This document shows, in pieces, positions 7,793-16,093 of a DNA stretch of 64,000 bases. The position numbers and the translations under genes were made by a program. Source of the stretch: Planctomycetota bacterium (GTDB taxonomy: Bacteria; Planctomycetota; Phycisphaerae; Phycisphaerales; UBA1924). The stretch is from assembly GCA_020831805.1 (NCBI GenBank), contig JAFIFX010000003.1:124001-188000 (forward strand), written 5' to 3'. Below the pieces are notes generated by a model. That model made no database searches. It worked only from the letters and a program-made list of their open reading frames with translations, and was not told the origin of the DNA. How positions within the stretch are numbered: the stretch's first letter is position 1; each line of letters begins with the position of its first letter.

Positions 7793-9015
7793 GGCGCGCC
7801 TCCCGCGCTGGCGGTCAGGTCGAAGAGCGGCAGGAACATGCTGACCGCGACGAAGGCGACGAGCCCGCCGAGCACCACCATGATCAGGGGTTCGAGCAGG
7901 CTGGACAGCGCCTTGACGGTCGATTCGTTCTCTTCGTCGAGGTAATCGGCGATGTGAACGAGCACCTCGGACATGCGGCCGGTCTGCTCGCCGTTGCGGA
8001 CGGCCTGGGCCGACGACGCGATGAACAGATCGCTTTCGATGAACGCGGTGCTGACCGGATCGCCCTTGGTGACGCCGCGTTCGGCGCGGTCGAGCAGTTC
8101 CTTGAACCCGTGATGCGACACGGATCGGCGCGTCAGCCCGATCGCCTCGATCATCGGCACTTTGGCGTCGAGCAGCGTCCCGAGGATGCGGGCCACCCGA
8201 GCGGTCCCGAACGAGCGGACGATGTCCCCCACCTTCGGAGCCCGGAGCAACGCCCGTTCCAGGGTTCGCTTGCCGGGCGGCGTGCGGAGCCACCAGGCGG
8301 CCGTCCACCCGGCCACCAGCAACGCCGGCAGGGCGAGCCACCAGTACCCGATCATCAGTTCGGAGATGGCCACGAGCACCTGGGTCGAGGCGGGCAGCGG
8401 CGTGTCGAGCGTCTCGAAAAGCCCGGAAAACCGCGGCAGCACCACACCGAGCATCAGCACGAGCACCGCTAGGCAGACCATCGTCAGCAGCAGCGGGTAC
8501 ATCATCGCCGCGATCACGCTGGAACGCACATGGGCCTGGCGTCGCGTGAGCATCGCCAGGCGGTTGAGCATCTTGTCGAGCTGGCCGGACGACTCGCCGG
8601 CGGCGACAAGGGACACGAAGACCGCGTCGAAGATCTCGGGGCGGGATTCGAGCGCCTCGGAGAACGCGTCACCGTCCTCGAGGTGGCGTCGTACGCTGCC
8701 GACCACATCCCGCCATTGGTCGTTCTCGGCCTGCTTCTCCAGCGACTCGATGGCGTCCGCGATCGGCGTCCCCGTGGAGACGAGCACGGCCAGCTCCCGC
8801 GAGAACTGGGCGATCTGCTTGGGGCTGGCTTTTTTCCTGCGGGCCTTGGTCTGGCGTTTGGGCGCGGACGCCTTGTCGCCCTTGCCCTCCGCGATCGAGA
8901 CCACGAAGGTCCCCTGGCGCCGGAGCTGCTCGGTCGCCTCCTCGATGCAGGTTCCTTCGCAGACGCCCGAGACGGTCTTGCCGGCCTTGTCATACCCGGA
9001 GTAGCTGAACTTCAT
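7789..9015 (-). CDS. GspF/PilC inner-membrane platform protein
   Basis: The 408-residue protein has the usual three membrane segments: one near residue 170-200 (MYPLLLTMVCLAVLVLMLGV), one at 220-240, and a C-terminal one (IMVVLGGLVAFVAVSMFLPL). Two GspF cytoplasmic helical domains flank them, the first starting after a lysine-rich linker (about 50-65) with ISxGTPIADAIESL. GspF/PilC anchors the assembly ATPase. Its ATG overlaps the stop of the gspE gene by ATGA and it overlaps pilM at its own end. Confidence 0.92.
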   Translation of the reverse strand: MKFSYSGYDKAGKTVSGVCEGTCIEEATEQLRRQGTFVVSIAEGKGDKASAPKRQTKARRKKASPKQIAQFSRELAVLVSTGTPIADAIESLEKQAENDQWRDVVGSVRRHLEDGDAFSEALESRPEIFDAVFVSLVAAGESSGQLDKMLNRLAMLTRRQAHVRSSVIAAMMYPLLLTMVCLAVLVLMLGVVLPRFSGLFETLDTPLPASTQVLVAISELMIGYWWLALPALLVAGWTAAWWLRTPPGKRTLERALLRAPKVGDIVRSFGTARVARILGTLLDAKVPMIEAIGLTRRSVSHHGFKELLDRAERGVTKGDPVSTAFIESDLFIASSAQAVRNGEQTGRMSEVLVHIADYLDEENESTVKALSSLLEPLIMVVLGGLVAFVAVSMFLPLFDLTASAGGAP

Positions 9016-10916
9016 GCCGCCACCCCCTGGTCAGGCGTGTCGGTCTGAGCGATCTTCGGCTTGGCGTTGGCGGCCTCGGGATCCTCGTCGTTGTGGGTGA
9101 CGCGGAGGACTTCTTCGAGGCTGGTCTTCAGATCGAGGGCGAGCCGCACGCCTTCCTCGCGGAGGTTGAGCTGGCCGCGGGAGCGCAGCGCCTCACGGAG
9201 TTCGTGCGACGGGGCCTCACGGTAGATCATGCGCCGCACTTCGGGCGTGACCTCCATCGTCTCGTAGATGCCCAGACGGCCGTGGAATCCCGTGTCGTGG
9301 CAGCTTGCGCAGCCGGCCCCCTTGCGGAAGGCCCGGCCGGCCATGTGCGAGAGGCCCGCGTCGGCGAGCACCCGCTCGGACGGGTAGTACTTGGTCGAGC
9401 AGGACGCGCAGATGGTGCGGGCCAGTCGCTGAGCAACCACCCCATTGAGCGCGGCGCTGAGCAGGTACGACTCGACGCCCATGTCCACCAGCCGGGCCAC
9501 CGCGCCCGGCGCATCGTTGGTGTGCAGCGTGGCGAGCACGCCGTGCCCGGTCAGCGCGGCCTGGGTGGCGACGCGTGCGGTCTCCTCGTCACGGATCTCG
9601 CCGACCATGATGATGTCGGGGTCCTGCCGGAGGATCGACCGCAGGGTTCGGGCGAATGTCAGGCCGATGCTCTCGTGGACCTGGATCTGGTTGACCATGT
9701 CGAGCTGGTACTCGACCGGGTCCTCGACGGTCACGAGGTTCGTTTCGGGGCTGCGGAGCAGGTCGAGCGCCGAGTACAGCGTGGTGGTCTTGCCCGATCC
9801 GGTCGGGCCGGTGACCAGCACGAGCCCGTGCGGCATCTTGAGCACGCGCTTGAAGGTGCCCAGGGCCTCCTCGCGGAAGCCGAGATCCTCCATGCGGACA
9901 TGCAGGTTCTGCTTGTCGAGGATGCGGATGACGAGCTTCTCGCCCAGCAGCGTGGGGATGCTCGAGACGCGGAGGTCGATCTCGCGGCCCTCGGCCATGA
10001 TGCGGACGCGGCCCTCCTGCGGCATGCGCTTCTCGGCGATGTCCATCTTCCCGATGATCTTCACGCGCGAGACGATGGCCGAGTGCATGCCCGGCGGCGG
10101 CTTCATCAGATCGCGGAGCGTGCCGTCGATGCGGTAGCGGACCCGGGTGCCTTTCTTGTCCGGCTCGATGTGGATGTCCGACGCCTTGTCCTTGACCGCC
10201 GTCAGCAGGGCGACATTGACCAGGTTGACGATCGGTGAGCCCTCGACCATCTGGTCGAGATCCGTCGTCGGGCCCTCGTCGACGCGTTCACGCTCGACGA
10301 CCTCGACATCGCTCTCCGCCAGGCTGGTCAGGAACGCGTTGACATCCACATCCCCGCTCTGGTACTTGCGGATGTACTCGATGATGTTGGCCTCGAGGGC
10401 CAGCACCGGGCGGATCTCCATTCCCGTCAGATCACGCAGGCGGTCGATCGTCGGCAGGCTCTGCGGCTCGGCCATGGCCACGGTCAGCACGCCGTGGACA
10501 CGGAACATCGGGATCGCGAGCAGCCGCTCGGCCTCCTCGTTGCCGATGAGCGGGAGCAGGGAGGGGTCGATCAGGCCGTGACGGAGCTGCACCCCGCGAA
10601 CGCCGAGGCACTTGGCCAGCGACTGCACCAGGGTCACGCCCGAGATCATCCCCTGCTCGACCAGCATCTCGCCGAGCTTCATGCCGCTCGATCGCTGGTC
10701 CGACAGGGCCCGGGAGAGCTGGTCCTCGGAGATCAGCCCCTCGGAGAGGAGCACCTCGCCAACCATGCGCGGACGGTTCGAGCGACGCGACCGCCGGTCG
10801 TCGCGGTTGGCGCGCCGTTCCACGGGATCCTGCCGCGCGTCGGGCTCGCCGATGCGGCGGTCCGCGGGCACAAAGCCCTCCGGTTGGTCAACCCCGTTGG
10901 GTGTCGGCTCGGTCAC
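9012..10916 (-). CDS. GspE/PilB assembly ATPase with zinc tetracysteine
   Basis: This hexameric ATPase powers pseudopilus assembly. I place the start at a GTG (10916) that overlaps the STAS stop codon (GTGA), giving 634 residues; longer frames would intrude on the STAS gene. Residues about 55-190 form two MshEN-like modules (GEVLLSEGLISEDQL, GEMLVEQGMISG), a fold that can bind cyclic di-GMP. Walker A is GPTGSGKTTTLY (about 368), followed by an Asp box, Walker B and His box (IMVGEIRDEETA, ALTGHGVLATLHTNDA). The zinc motif is intact: CASC, then CASC about 37 residues later. Confidence 0.93.
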   Translation of the reverse strand: MTEPTPNGVDQPEGFVPADRRIGEPDARQDPVERRANRDDRRSRRSNRPRMVGEVLLSEGLISEDQLSRALSDQRSSGMKLGEMLVEQGMISGVTLVQSLAKCLGVRGVQLRHGLIDPSLLPLIGNEEAERLLAIPMFRVHGVLTVAMAEPQSLPTIDRLRDLTGMEIRPVLALEANIIEYIRKYQSGDVDVNAFLTSLAESDVEVVERERVDEGPTTDLDQMVEGSPIVNLVNVALLTAVKDKASDIHIEPDKKGTRVRYRIDGTLRDLMKPPPGMHSAIVSRVKIIGKMDIAEKRMPQEGRVRIMAEGREIDLRVSSIPTLLGEKLVIRILDKQNLHVRMEDLGFREEALGTFKRVLKMPHGLVLVTGPTGSGKTTTLYSALDLLRSPETNLVTVEDPVEYQLDMVNQIQVHESIGLTFARTLRSILRQDPDIIMVGEIRDEETARVATQAALTGHGVLATLHTNDAPGAVARLVDMGVESYLLSAALNGVVAQRLARTICASCSTKYYPSERVLADAGLSHMAGRAFRKGAGCASCHDTGFHGRLGIYETMEVTPEVRRMIYREAPSHELREALRSRGQLNLREEGVRLALDLKTSLEEVLRVTHNDEDPEAANAKPKIAQTDTPDQGVAA

Positions 10917-11251
10917 AGGAAACTCCTCACCGCGCCCTGAACATCCTCGTGCAGGCTGAACAGGGGCGAGACATCCGTGACCGCCAGGATCTCCCGGAGC
11001 GTCTCGCCGACGCCGCACAGGCACAGGCTCCGCCCGCTCTGGTTGAGTTCCTTGGTCAGATCCACCAACGCCTCAAGCCCGTCGCTGTCCACGAAGGGCA
11101 TGTCGGACACATCAAGCACGAACCGGCCGAGGGTTTTTCCCAGCGTCTCGAAGCCCTCGCCACGAAGCCGCTCTGCATCCTCGGTGCTGGTCACCGGCCC
11201 ACGCGGGCGGAGGACCGTGACGGCGCCGTGCTTGTGCTGCTCGATCCGCAT
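10913..11251 (-). CDS. STAS-domain anti-sigma-factor-antagonist-like protein
   Basis: The 112-residue protein is a single STAS domain with KHGAVTVLRPRGPVTSTEDA, then FVLDVSDMPFVDSDGLEALV. The serine in FVDSDGLE is where SpoIIAA-type proteins are phosphorylated. It lies between a histidine kinase (17-base gap) and the GspE gene, whose GTG overlaps its stop. The context suggests it relays a signal to the machine rather than to a sigma factor, but no partner switch kinase or phosphatase is visible nearby. Confidence 0.85.
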   Translation of the reverse strand: MRIEQHKHGAVTVLRPRGPVTSTEDAERLRGEGFETLGKTLGRFVLDVSDMPFVDSDGLEALVDLTKELNQSGRSLCLCGVGETLREILAVTDVSPLFSLHEDVQGAVRSFL

Positions 11252-11267
11252 CGGTCAGGTTCCTTGT

Positions 11268-13106
11268 TCACGCGGCGCGTTGCGACGACGACTGCTCCGG
11301 GCATGGCAGCGTGATGGTGAATGTGCTGCCCTCGTCCATTTTCGATTCCACGGTGATGTCCCCGCCGTGCAGCCGGGCGATCTCGCGGGCCAGGGCCAGG
11401 CCCAGGCCCGAGCCGGTCACATGCGCGATCCGCCGGTCGTTGGCCCGGTAGAACCGGTCGAAGATGCGCCCGCATTCCTCGGGGTCGATCCCAATCCCGG
11501 TGTCGATCACATGGATGATCAGCCCGCTGTTCTCCGGGGCCTCCACCCGGACCGTCACCTTCCCCCCGGGCGGCGTGTACTTGAGCGCGTTGCCGACCAG
11601 GTTGTGCAGGGCCTGGCCCAGCCGGTCGCGGTCGGCCCGGATGACCGGCATCTTGGGAGGCAGGTCGAAGACCATCTCGATGGTCTTCTCGGCGGCCTGG
11701 GCCTCGTAGTCGTGCTGCAGGTCGCTGAACAGGGCGTCCGTCCGGACATCGCCAGTCCGGATCGAGAGCGAGCCCGCCTCGATCTCCGCCACCGAGAGCA
11801 TGTCGGCCACGATGCGCTCCAGGCGGCGCGCCTCGGAGTTGATGACATTGAGCGCCTGGGCACGGAGCTTGGGGTCGTTCTCGCCCTCGTCGACGGCCTG
11901 CTCGACATACAGGCGGATGTTCGTCAGCGGCGTGCGGAGTTCGTGCGTCGCCTGCGCCACGAACGAGTTGCGCGAGCGGTCGGCCACGCGCTGCTGCGTG
12001 ATATCCTCGATCAGCACGCCCGCGAAACGGTCGTTGCCCGTCTCGGACGAGCGGATCATCAGGCGCAGCTCCGCGTCCGGGTCCTGCCCGGCCTCGCCCC
12101 GGGCGATCTCGATGGTCTTGCGGACCGGCATCTCGGACTCCAGGCAGGCCTTGATGGTGGCCCGGACCCCTTCGTCCTGAAAGACCTGGTCTGTGGTCGC
12201 CTTGGCCAGATCCTCACGGTGGCGGCCGAGGAGCACCCCCGCCGCCCCGTTGACATACACAACCTCGCCGGACGCGTCGAGGACGACCAGGCCGTGGGTC
12301 AGCGTGTCGCACACGGCCACGACGCTGCCCGATTCCCCGGGGGCCTCCATGGCCGCGACGACGGTCTGGTGCTCGGCGATCGTGCGGTCCTGCTCGTCAC
12401 GCTCACCGATCAGGGCGTTCCACGCGTCGGCGTAGGGCCCCTGGCCGTCCGCCACCCGGAGCACGCCGGCCCGGCGTTCGCCCTGGGCGACCTCACCCAG
12501 GGCCGTCCCGATCGAAGCCAGGGCGGCCAAACGCCCCCGAATCCGTCGGAACACGAACCAGACCCCCACGATGGCGCCCAGTCCGACAATGCCGGCCCGC
12601 GCCAGCACGCTGGCGAAGGCGCCGCGGGCATGCTCGTACTCGATCTCGACAAAGCCCGCACCGCGCCCCGGCACATTGAACGGGACACGCACCGTCCCCG
12701 GTGTCGGCTCCGGCGTCGCGGCCACGCCGGACCAGCTTTCCGGGAGTTCCATCGCGGTGATTTTCTGCGGGTCCGAGGACGCGATGACCCCGACGCCCGG
12801 GAGCACGACATGGCAGGCGGAGACCAGCCTCGCCGCCTGGATGTCAATCATCTGGCGGCGCACCGTGCCGATGTCCGATTCGCGCAGGGCGAGGTCGGTC
12901 CGTGCCGCCACGATCTCGGCCACGCCCTGGGCGGTGCGTGTCCGCTCCGCGTTGGTCCGATCACTCGCGATCCGGTTGGTCCACATGGACGCCGTCATCA
13001 CGGAGAACACCAGCAGGATGGCCACGCCGCCGACGGCGCCGGAAATCCAGCGGGAGACCCCCGCCTCCGATGCCCCCGCGATCAATCTGTCAATGTATGC
13101 TCGCAT
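11268..13106 (-). CDS. Membrane sensor histidine kinase with PAS domain
   Basis: The 612-residue kinase has a first membrane helix at about 22-43 (GAVGGVAILLVFSVMTASMW), a periplasmic sensor of about 140 residues, a second helix at about 178-200, a PAS domain (THGLVVLDASGEVVYVNGAA, about 270-380), a HisKA dimer helix with the phospho-acceptor in HELRTPLTN (His about 388) and a HATPase domain with N box NLVGNALKY (about 502), DTGIGIDPEE and GSGLGLALA. All catalytic boxes look intact. No response regulator is adjacent. It is the first gene of the pilus-like operon and is followed by the STAS gene, so both probably regulate that machine or its gene expression. Confidence 0.92.
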   Translation of the reverse strand: MRAYIDRLIAGASEAGVSRWISGAVGGVAILLVFSVMTASMWTNRIASDRTNAERTRTAQGVAEIVAARTDLALRESDIGTVRRQMIDIQAARLVSACHVVLPGVGVIASSDPQKITAMELPESWSGVAATPEPTPGTVRVPFNVPGRGAGFVEIEYEHARGAFASVLARAGIVGLGAIVGVWFVFRRIRGRLAALASIGTALGEVAQGERRAGVLRVADGQGPYADAWNALIGERDEQDRTIAEHQTVVAAMEAPGESGSVVAVCDTLTHGLVVLDASGEVVYVNGAAGVLLGRHREDLAKATTDQVFQDEGVRATIKACLESEMPVRKTIEIARGEAGQDPDAELRLMIRSSETGNDRFAGVLIEDITQQRVADRSRNSFVAQATHELRTPLTNIRLYVEQAVDEGENDPKLRAQALNVINSEARRLERIVADMLSVAEIEAGSLSIRTGDVRTDALFSDLQHDYEAQAAEKTIEMVFDLPPKMPVIRADRDRLGQALHNLVGNALKYTPPGGKVTVRVEAPENSGLIIHVIDTGIGIDPEECGRIFDRFYRANDRRIAHVTGSGLGLALAREIARLHGGDITVESKMDEGSTFTITLPCPEQSSSQRAA

Positions 13107-13212
13107 GAATATCCGCCCGCGGACACGGCGTGCGTCCGTACAGAGCGGGTATCGGCGTGGTAACGGCGTGGCTCAAGCCCGGTATGGGTGACCGCGGGTT
13201 ATCGGGCGGGCA

Positions 13213-13238
13213 GAAAAAAACCCCCTTCGGGGGGGTTG
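13213..13238 (-). terminator. Intrinsic terminator after tRNA-Tyr
   Basis: On the minus strand AACCCCCCCGAAGGGGGTT folds into a GC-rich hairpin followed by a run of seven T. It lies directly after the tRNA-Tyr 3' end and closes the tRNA cluster. Confidence 0.85.
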
Positions 13239-13240
13239 AG

Positions 13241-13323
13241 TGGGCGCGGCTGGATTCGAACCAGCGAAGGCGAACGCCAGCAGATTTACAGTCTGCCCCC
13301 TTTGGCCACTTGGGTACGCGCCC
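13241..13323 (-). tRNA. tRNA-Tyr (GTA)
   Basis: The 83-base class II tRNA has acceptor GGGCGCG pairing with CGCGCCC, anticodon loop CTGTAAA giving GTA, a long variable arm and the T loop TTCGAAT. The CCA end is not encoded. Confidence 0.95.
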
Positions 13324-13355
13324 GGGGTCGGTTCCGGCATTGGGGCCGGGGGGAA

Positions 13356-13384
13356 AGAATACGCCGCCATCTGGCTTTGGGCAA
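13356..13384 (-). promoter_or_regulatory. Promoter for tRNA-Tyr
   Basis: A -35 box TTGCCC (13379-13384) and a -10 box TATTCT (13356-13361) are separated by 17 bases, with the -10 about 33 bases before the mature tRNA-Tyr. This suggests tRNA-Tyr is transcribed separately from the two tRNAs upstream. It is inferred from consensus only. Confidence 0.55.
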
Positions 13385-13395
13385 CGCATTCGGAA

Positions 13396-13468
13396 AGCCG
13401 CCTGCCGGATTCGAACCGGCGACCTGCAGATTACAAATCAGCCGCTCTACCAGCTGAGCTAAGGCGGC
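13396..13468 (-). tRNA. tRNA-Thr (TGT)
   Basis: The 73-base cloverleaf has acceptor GCCGCCT/AGGCGGC, anticodon loop TTTGTAA giving TGT, and T loop TTCGAAT. The anticodon stem has one T-T mismatch. It starts seven bases after the hairpin that follows tRNA-Val and has no obvious promoter of its own. Confidence 0.93.
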
Positions 13469-13474
13469 GGGATG

Positions 13475-13505
13475 AAAAACGGCCTCGCCGTGAAGCGAGG
13501 CCGTT
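13475..13505 (-). terminator. Hairpin between tRNA-Val and tRNA-Thr
   Basis: AACGGCCTCGC and GCGAGGCCGTT form a perfect 11-bp stem with a short loop, followed on the minus strand by TTTTTC. It looks like an intrinsic terminator placed between two tRNAs, so either tRNA-Thr depends on read-through or the stem is an RNA-processing signal. Confidence 0.7.
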
Positions 13506-13507
13506 AG

Positions 13508-13581
13508 TGGGCGATACAGGGCTCGAACCTGTGACCTCCAGTGTGTCATACTGGCGCGCTAGCCAACTGCGCCAATCGCCC
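13508..13581 (-). tRNA. tRNA-Val (GAC)
   Basis: The 74-base cloverleaf has acceptor GGGCGAT/ATCGCCC, anticodon loop ATGACAC giving GAC, and T loop TTCGAGC. The CCA end is not encoded. A consensus-like promoter lies just upstream. Confidence 0.95.
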
Positions 13582-13594
13582 GTCTACGGCCGCC

Positions 13595-13624
13595 AGTATA
13601 GGCCCCTTCCGGCGGGACCGACAA
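13595..13624 (-). promoter_or_regulatory. Promoter for tRNA-Val
   Basis: On the minus strand a -35 box TTGTCG (13619-13624) and a -10 box TATACT (13595-13600) are 18 bases apart, and the -10 lies 13 bases before the mature tRNA-Val end. The spacing fits a housekeeping-sigma tRNA promoter. Confidence 0.65.
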
Positions 13625-13649
13625 GGCGGCCGGGAGATTCCCGCCCGGT

Positions 13650-14309
13650 TTAGCTGCCGGGGGCCAGAATCACGATCTCGACCCGGCGGGACTGTTCCTT
13701 GGTCGCGCGGGGCCGGGTCGGGCCGAATGTGGCCGAGTAGATCCGGTTCGCGTCGACGCCCTTCGAGACGAGATACTCGTGGACGGCCATCGCCCGTTCG
13801 GCCCCGAGGCGTTCGTTGGTCTTCCATCCCGATCGTCGGATGGGGTCCGAATCGGTGTGTCCTTCAACGCGGATGACATTGTTCGGGTACTGGGTCCGCA
13901 GGACCTGGGCCACCTGGTCCAGGCGCTGGCGAGCCTGCTGGCGCAGGGTGGCCTGGCCGGAGGCGAAGAGCACATCGCCCGCCACGCCGACGGCGATCTC
14001 ACCACCGGGGCGGTAGCCGACATCGACGCCGCCGATGCCCTCAAAGCCACTCCGGCCGCGTGCCGTGGCTCCGGCGCCCTGCTCCTTCAGGCGGCTGTTC
14101 TCCTCGCGGAGCTGGGCGTTCTCCTGCGAGATCTGGGCGTTGCGATCGTTGGCCTGGCGGACATTGTCCTGCAGGGTCGCGATGCGCTCCCGGAGCTGCG
14201 TGTTCTCGTCGATCGCCGCGTCGTAGTCTGCCTGCGAGATCGTCTTGCAACCGGTCAGGCCCATCGCCCCGACCAGCCCGACCACCAACACCACCAGCCG
14301 CGTCTTCAT
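13650..14309 (-). CDS. OmpA/Pal-type peptidoglycan-binding lipoprotein
   Basis: The 219-residue protein has a lipoprotein signal (VGAMGLTGC, Cys about residue 21), a coiled coil of asparagine/glutamine heptads (about 30-95), and an OmpA C-terminal domain. There, VLFASGQATLR, then VEGHTDSDPIR, then the binding helix TNERLGAERAMAVHEYLVSK and QSRRVEIVI keep the Asp and Arg that hold diaminopimelate. It should tether the outer membrane to the cell wall. GGAGG lies seven bases before the ATG. It is a single gene, separated from the tRNAs downstream and from the prepilin peptidase upstream. Confidence 0.9.
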   Translation of the reverse strand: MKTRLVVLVVGLVGAMGLTGCKTISQADYDAAIDENTQLRERIATLQDNVRQANDRNAQISQENAQLREENSRLKEQGAGATARGRSGFEGIGGVDVGYRPGGEIAVGVAGDVLFASGQATLRQQARQRLDQVAQVLRTQYPNNVIRVEGHTDSDPIRRSGWKTNERLGAERAMAVHEYLVSKGVDANRIYSATFGPTRPRATKEQSRRVEIVILAPGS

Positions 14310-14387
14310 CCGTAACCTCCGTGTCAGATTTGGCGGGCCACAAGGCCCGAGAAGTACACTTTAGCAGGTCTTTCCTCGGACGGCATC

Positions 14388-15809
14388 TCAGGGAAGGCTC
14401 AGCGGGCCTGTCATCCCCAAAAGCCGCCCCAATCCGATCTCAACCAGCGGTTTCCCGAGGATCACGAGCAGGGTCGCAACGGCCAGGAACGGGCCGTAGG
14501 GCATCGCTCGGTTCAGCTTGCCGCCCACCAGTTTCGAGAGCACCGCCCAAGCCACGCCGACGAACGCTGCCAGGAAGAAGGCGATGACCGGGTCGATCCA
14601 GCCCAGGCAGGCCCCCACCGCCGCCATCAGGTGGACATCGCCCAGGCCCATGGCCTCTTTCCCGAAGGCGATGGTCCCGAAGATCCGGACGCCCCAGACG
14701 ATGCCGCCGCCGATGAGGTAGCCCATACAGACCGCGGCGAGCACCACGAGCCAGAGGGGGGCCTGGACCGGGGCGATGAGCATGCCCTGTTCGCCGATCT
14801 CCCACGGGCCGGCGAACCGGACAACCAGCTGGACGGCCAGCCACCCCCCCGCCATCGCGAAGAGTGCCGCGGGGGCGAGGAATGCCAGTTCCCGGATCAT
14901 CTCGCGCCGGGCGTGGGGATACTGGACCCACATATCGGTGGGATGCGACGCTTCCGGCGTCGAGGGTTGCTCGGGATCCTCGGGCGGTGTGGTGTCGAGT
15001 GTCCCGGGTCGCTGGGCGAGGACGGTTTTTTCCCAGGCCTCGTAATCCGCGAAGCTCCGACGGATCAAGCCCTTGTACAGCAACAGGTTCGAGACGCACA
15101 GCCCCAGCATCCCGCCGATGGCCCAGCCGATGAACCGCCAGCCGTCCAGCCCGCCGGTTGCAAGGGTCCAGACCTCGCTGGGGGCTGTGTTCCAGAGCAA
15201 TCGCGGCGTCTCGGTCCGCCAGAGGCCGGGAATCCCCTGGACAAGCGGGCCGAACCGCCACTCGAACCAGAGCGCGTGGCCCGTGTGGAGGACCAACGCC
15301 GTGAGCGCGGGGACCCAGGTCAGGATGAGGGGGATGGTGCAGGTCCGGGCGTCGATGATGGTCATCGCGACCAGGGATCCGATGAGCACGAGCAGGACCA
15401 CGAACGCCGGCCAGGTCAGGGCGGCTCCATTGCGAGCCCATTCAGGGGCGATTGCCCCAATGTTGACACCGAGCATCGTCGCGTCCGACGGGATGACATA
15501 CCAGAGCATGAAGAAGCCCGCGAACATCACGGCGACGATCGCTTCGATGGTCGGGTACTCGGCCGAGATCTTGCTCTGGCAGAACCGGCATCGCCCTCGG
15601 AGGAGCAGCCAGCCGAGGATGGGGATGTTCTCGCGCCAGGTCAGTTTGGTGCCGCAGGACGGGCAGCGGCTGGTCGGGGTGACCACATCGAGCCCGCGGG
15701 GGAGCCGATAGACGAGGACATTGATGAGGGATCCCACGCAAGCACCGACGGCGAAGACGAACAGCGTCGTCGTGATCATGGGCAGCCGCATGATGAGCCA
15801 GTCGGGCAT
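14388..15809 (-). CDS. Prepilin peptidase with a large insertion
   Basis: This A24-family aspartic protease cleaves prepilin leaders and would serve both pilin loci in this window. The N-terminal domain has SLINVLVYRLPRGLD and two zinc pairs, CPSCG (about 46) and CRFCQ (about 73). The catalytic aspartates are in IDARTCTIP (about 152) and GLGDVHLMAAVGACLGW (about 387). At 473 residues it is much longer than the usual 250-300, because about 170 residues, including extra hydrophobic segments and an acidic Pro-rich stretch, separate the two aspartates. The first ATG lacks a clear ribosome site; internal ATGs at residues 7 and 11 are alternatives. Confidence 0.88.
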   Translation of the reverse strand: MPDWLIMRLPMITTTLFVFAVGACVGSLINVLVYRLPRGLDVVTPTSRCPSCGTKLTWRENIPILGWLLLRGRCRFCQSKISAEYPTIEAIVAVMFAGFFMLWYVIPSDATMLGVNIGAIAPEWARNGAALTWPAFVVLLVLIGSLVAMTIIDARTCTIPLILTWVPALTALVLHTGHALWFEWRFGPLVQGIPGLWRTETPRLLWNTAPSEVWTLATGGLDGWRFIGWAIGGMLGLCVSNLLLYKGLIRRSFADYEAWEKTVLAQRPGTLDTTPPEDPEQPSTPEASHPTDMWVQYPHARREMIRELAFLAPAALFAMAGGWLAVQLVVRFAGPWEIGEQGMLIAPVQAPLWLVVLAAVCMGYLIGGGIVWGVRIFGTIAFGKEAMGLGDVHLMAAVGACLGWIDPVIAFFLAAFVGVAWAVLSKLVGGKLNRAMPYGPFLAVATLLVILGKPLVEIGLGRLLGMTGPLSLP

Positions 15810-15839
15810 TCGGCAGGGTTCATCGGCCCGCGCGGGGCG

Positions 15840-16079
15840 TTAGCTGGATTCGTCGCCGGAAGCCCGCTTTTTGAGGGTTTCGAGGTCGAGTTGCTCGATG
15901 CGTTGCTCGGCGCGGGTCAGGATGGCGCGGGCCTTGGCGATCAGGACGACGCCCTGCTCGTAGGCCTTGATCGAGTCCTCAAGCCCAATCTCGCCGGATT
16001 CGATGCGTTCGACCAGTTCCTCGAGCTGCTCGACAAGGGCCTCGTAGCGTTCTTCGGTTGACGGGGGGCGGTCGCTCAC
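15840..16079 (-). CDS. xseB: Exodeoxyribonuclease VII small subunit
   Basis: The 79-residue protein contains YEALVEQLEELVERIESGEI and LEDSIKAYEQGVVLIAKAR, the two-helix XseB signature. It coats the large subunit and is needed for the nuclease that degrades single-stranded DNA. The likely start is a GTG at 16079, 14 bases after xseA ends, so the two are cotranscribed. Confidence 0.93.
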   Translation of the reverse strand: MSDRPPSTEERYEALVEQLEELVERIESGEIGLEDSIKAYEQGVVLIAKARAILTRAEQRIEQLDLETLKKRASGDESS

Positions 16080-16093
16080 GGGGAGAGGGTAGG

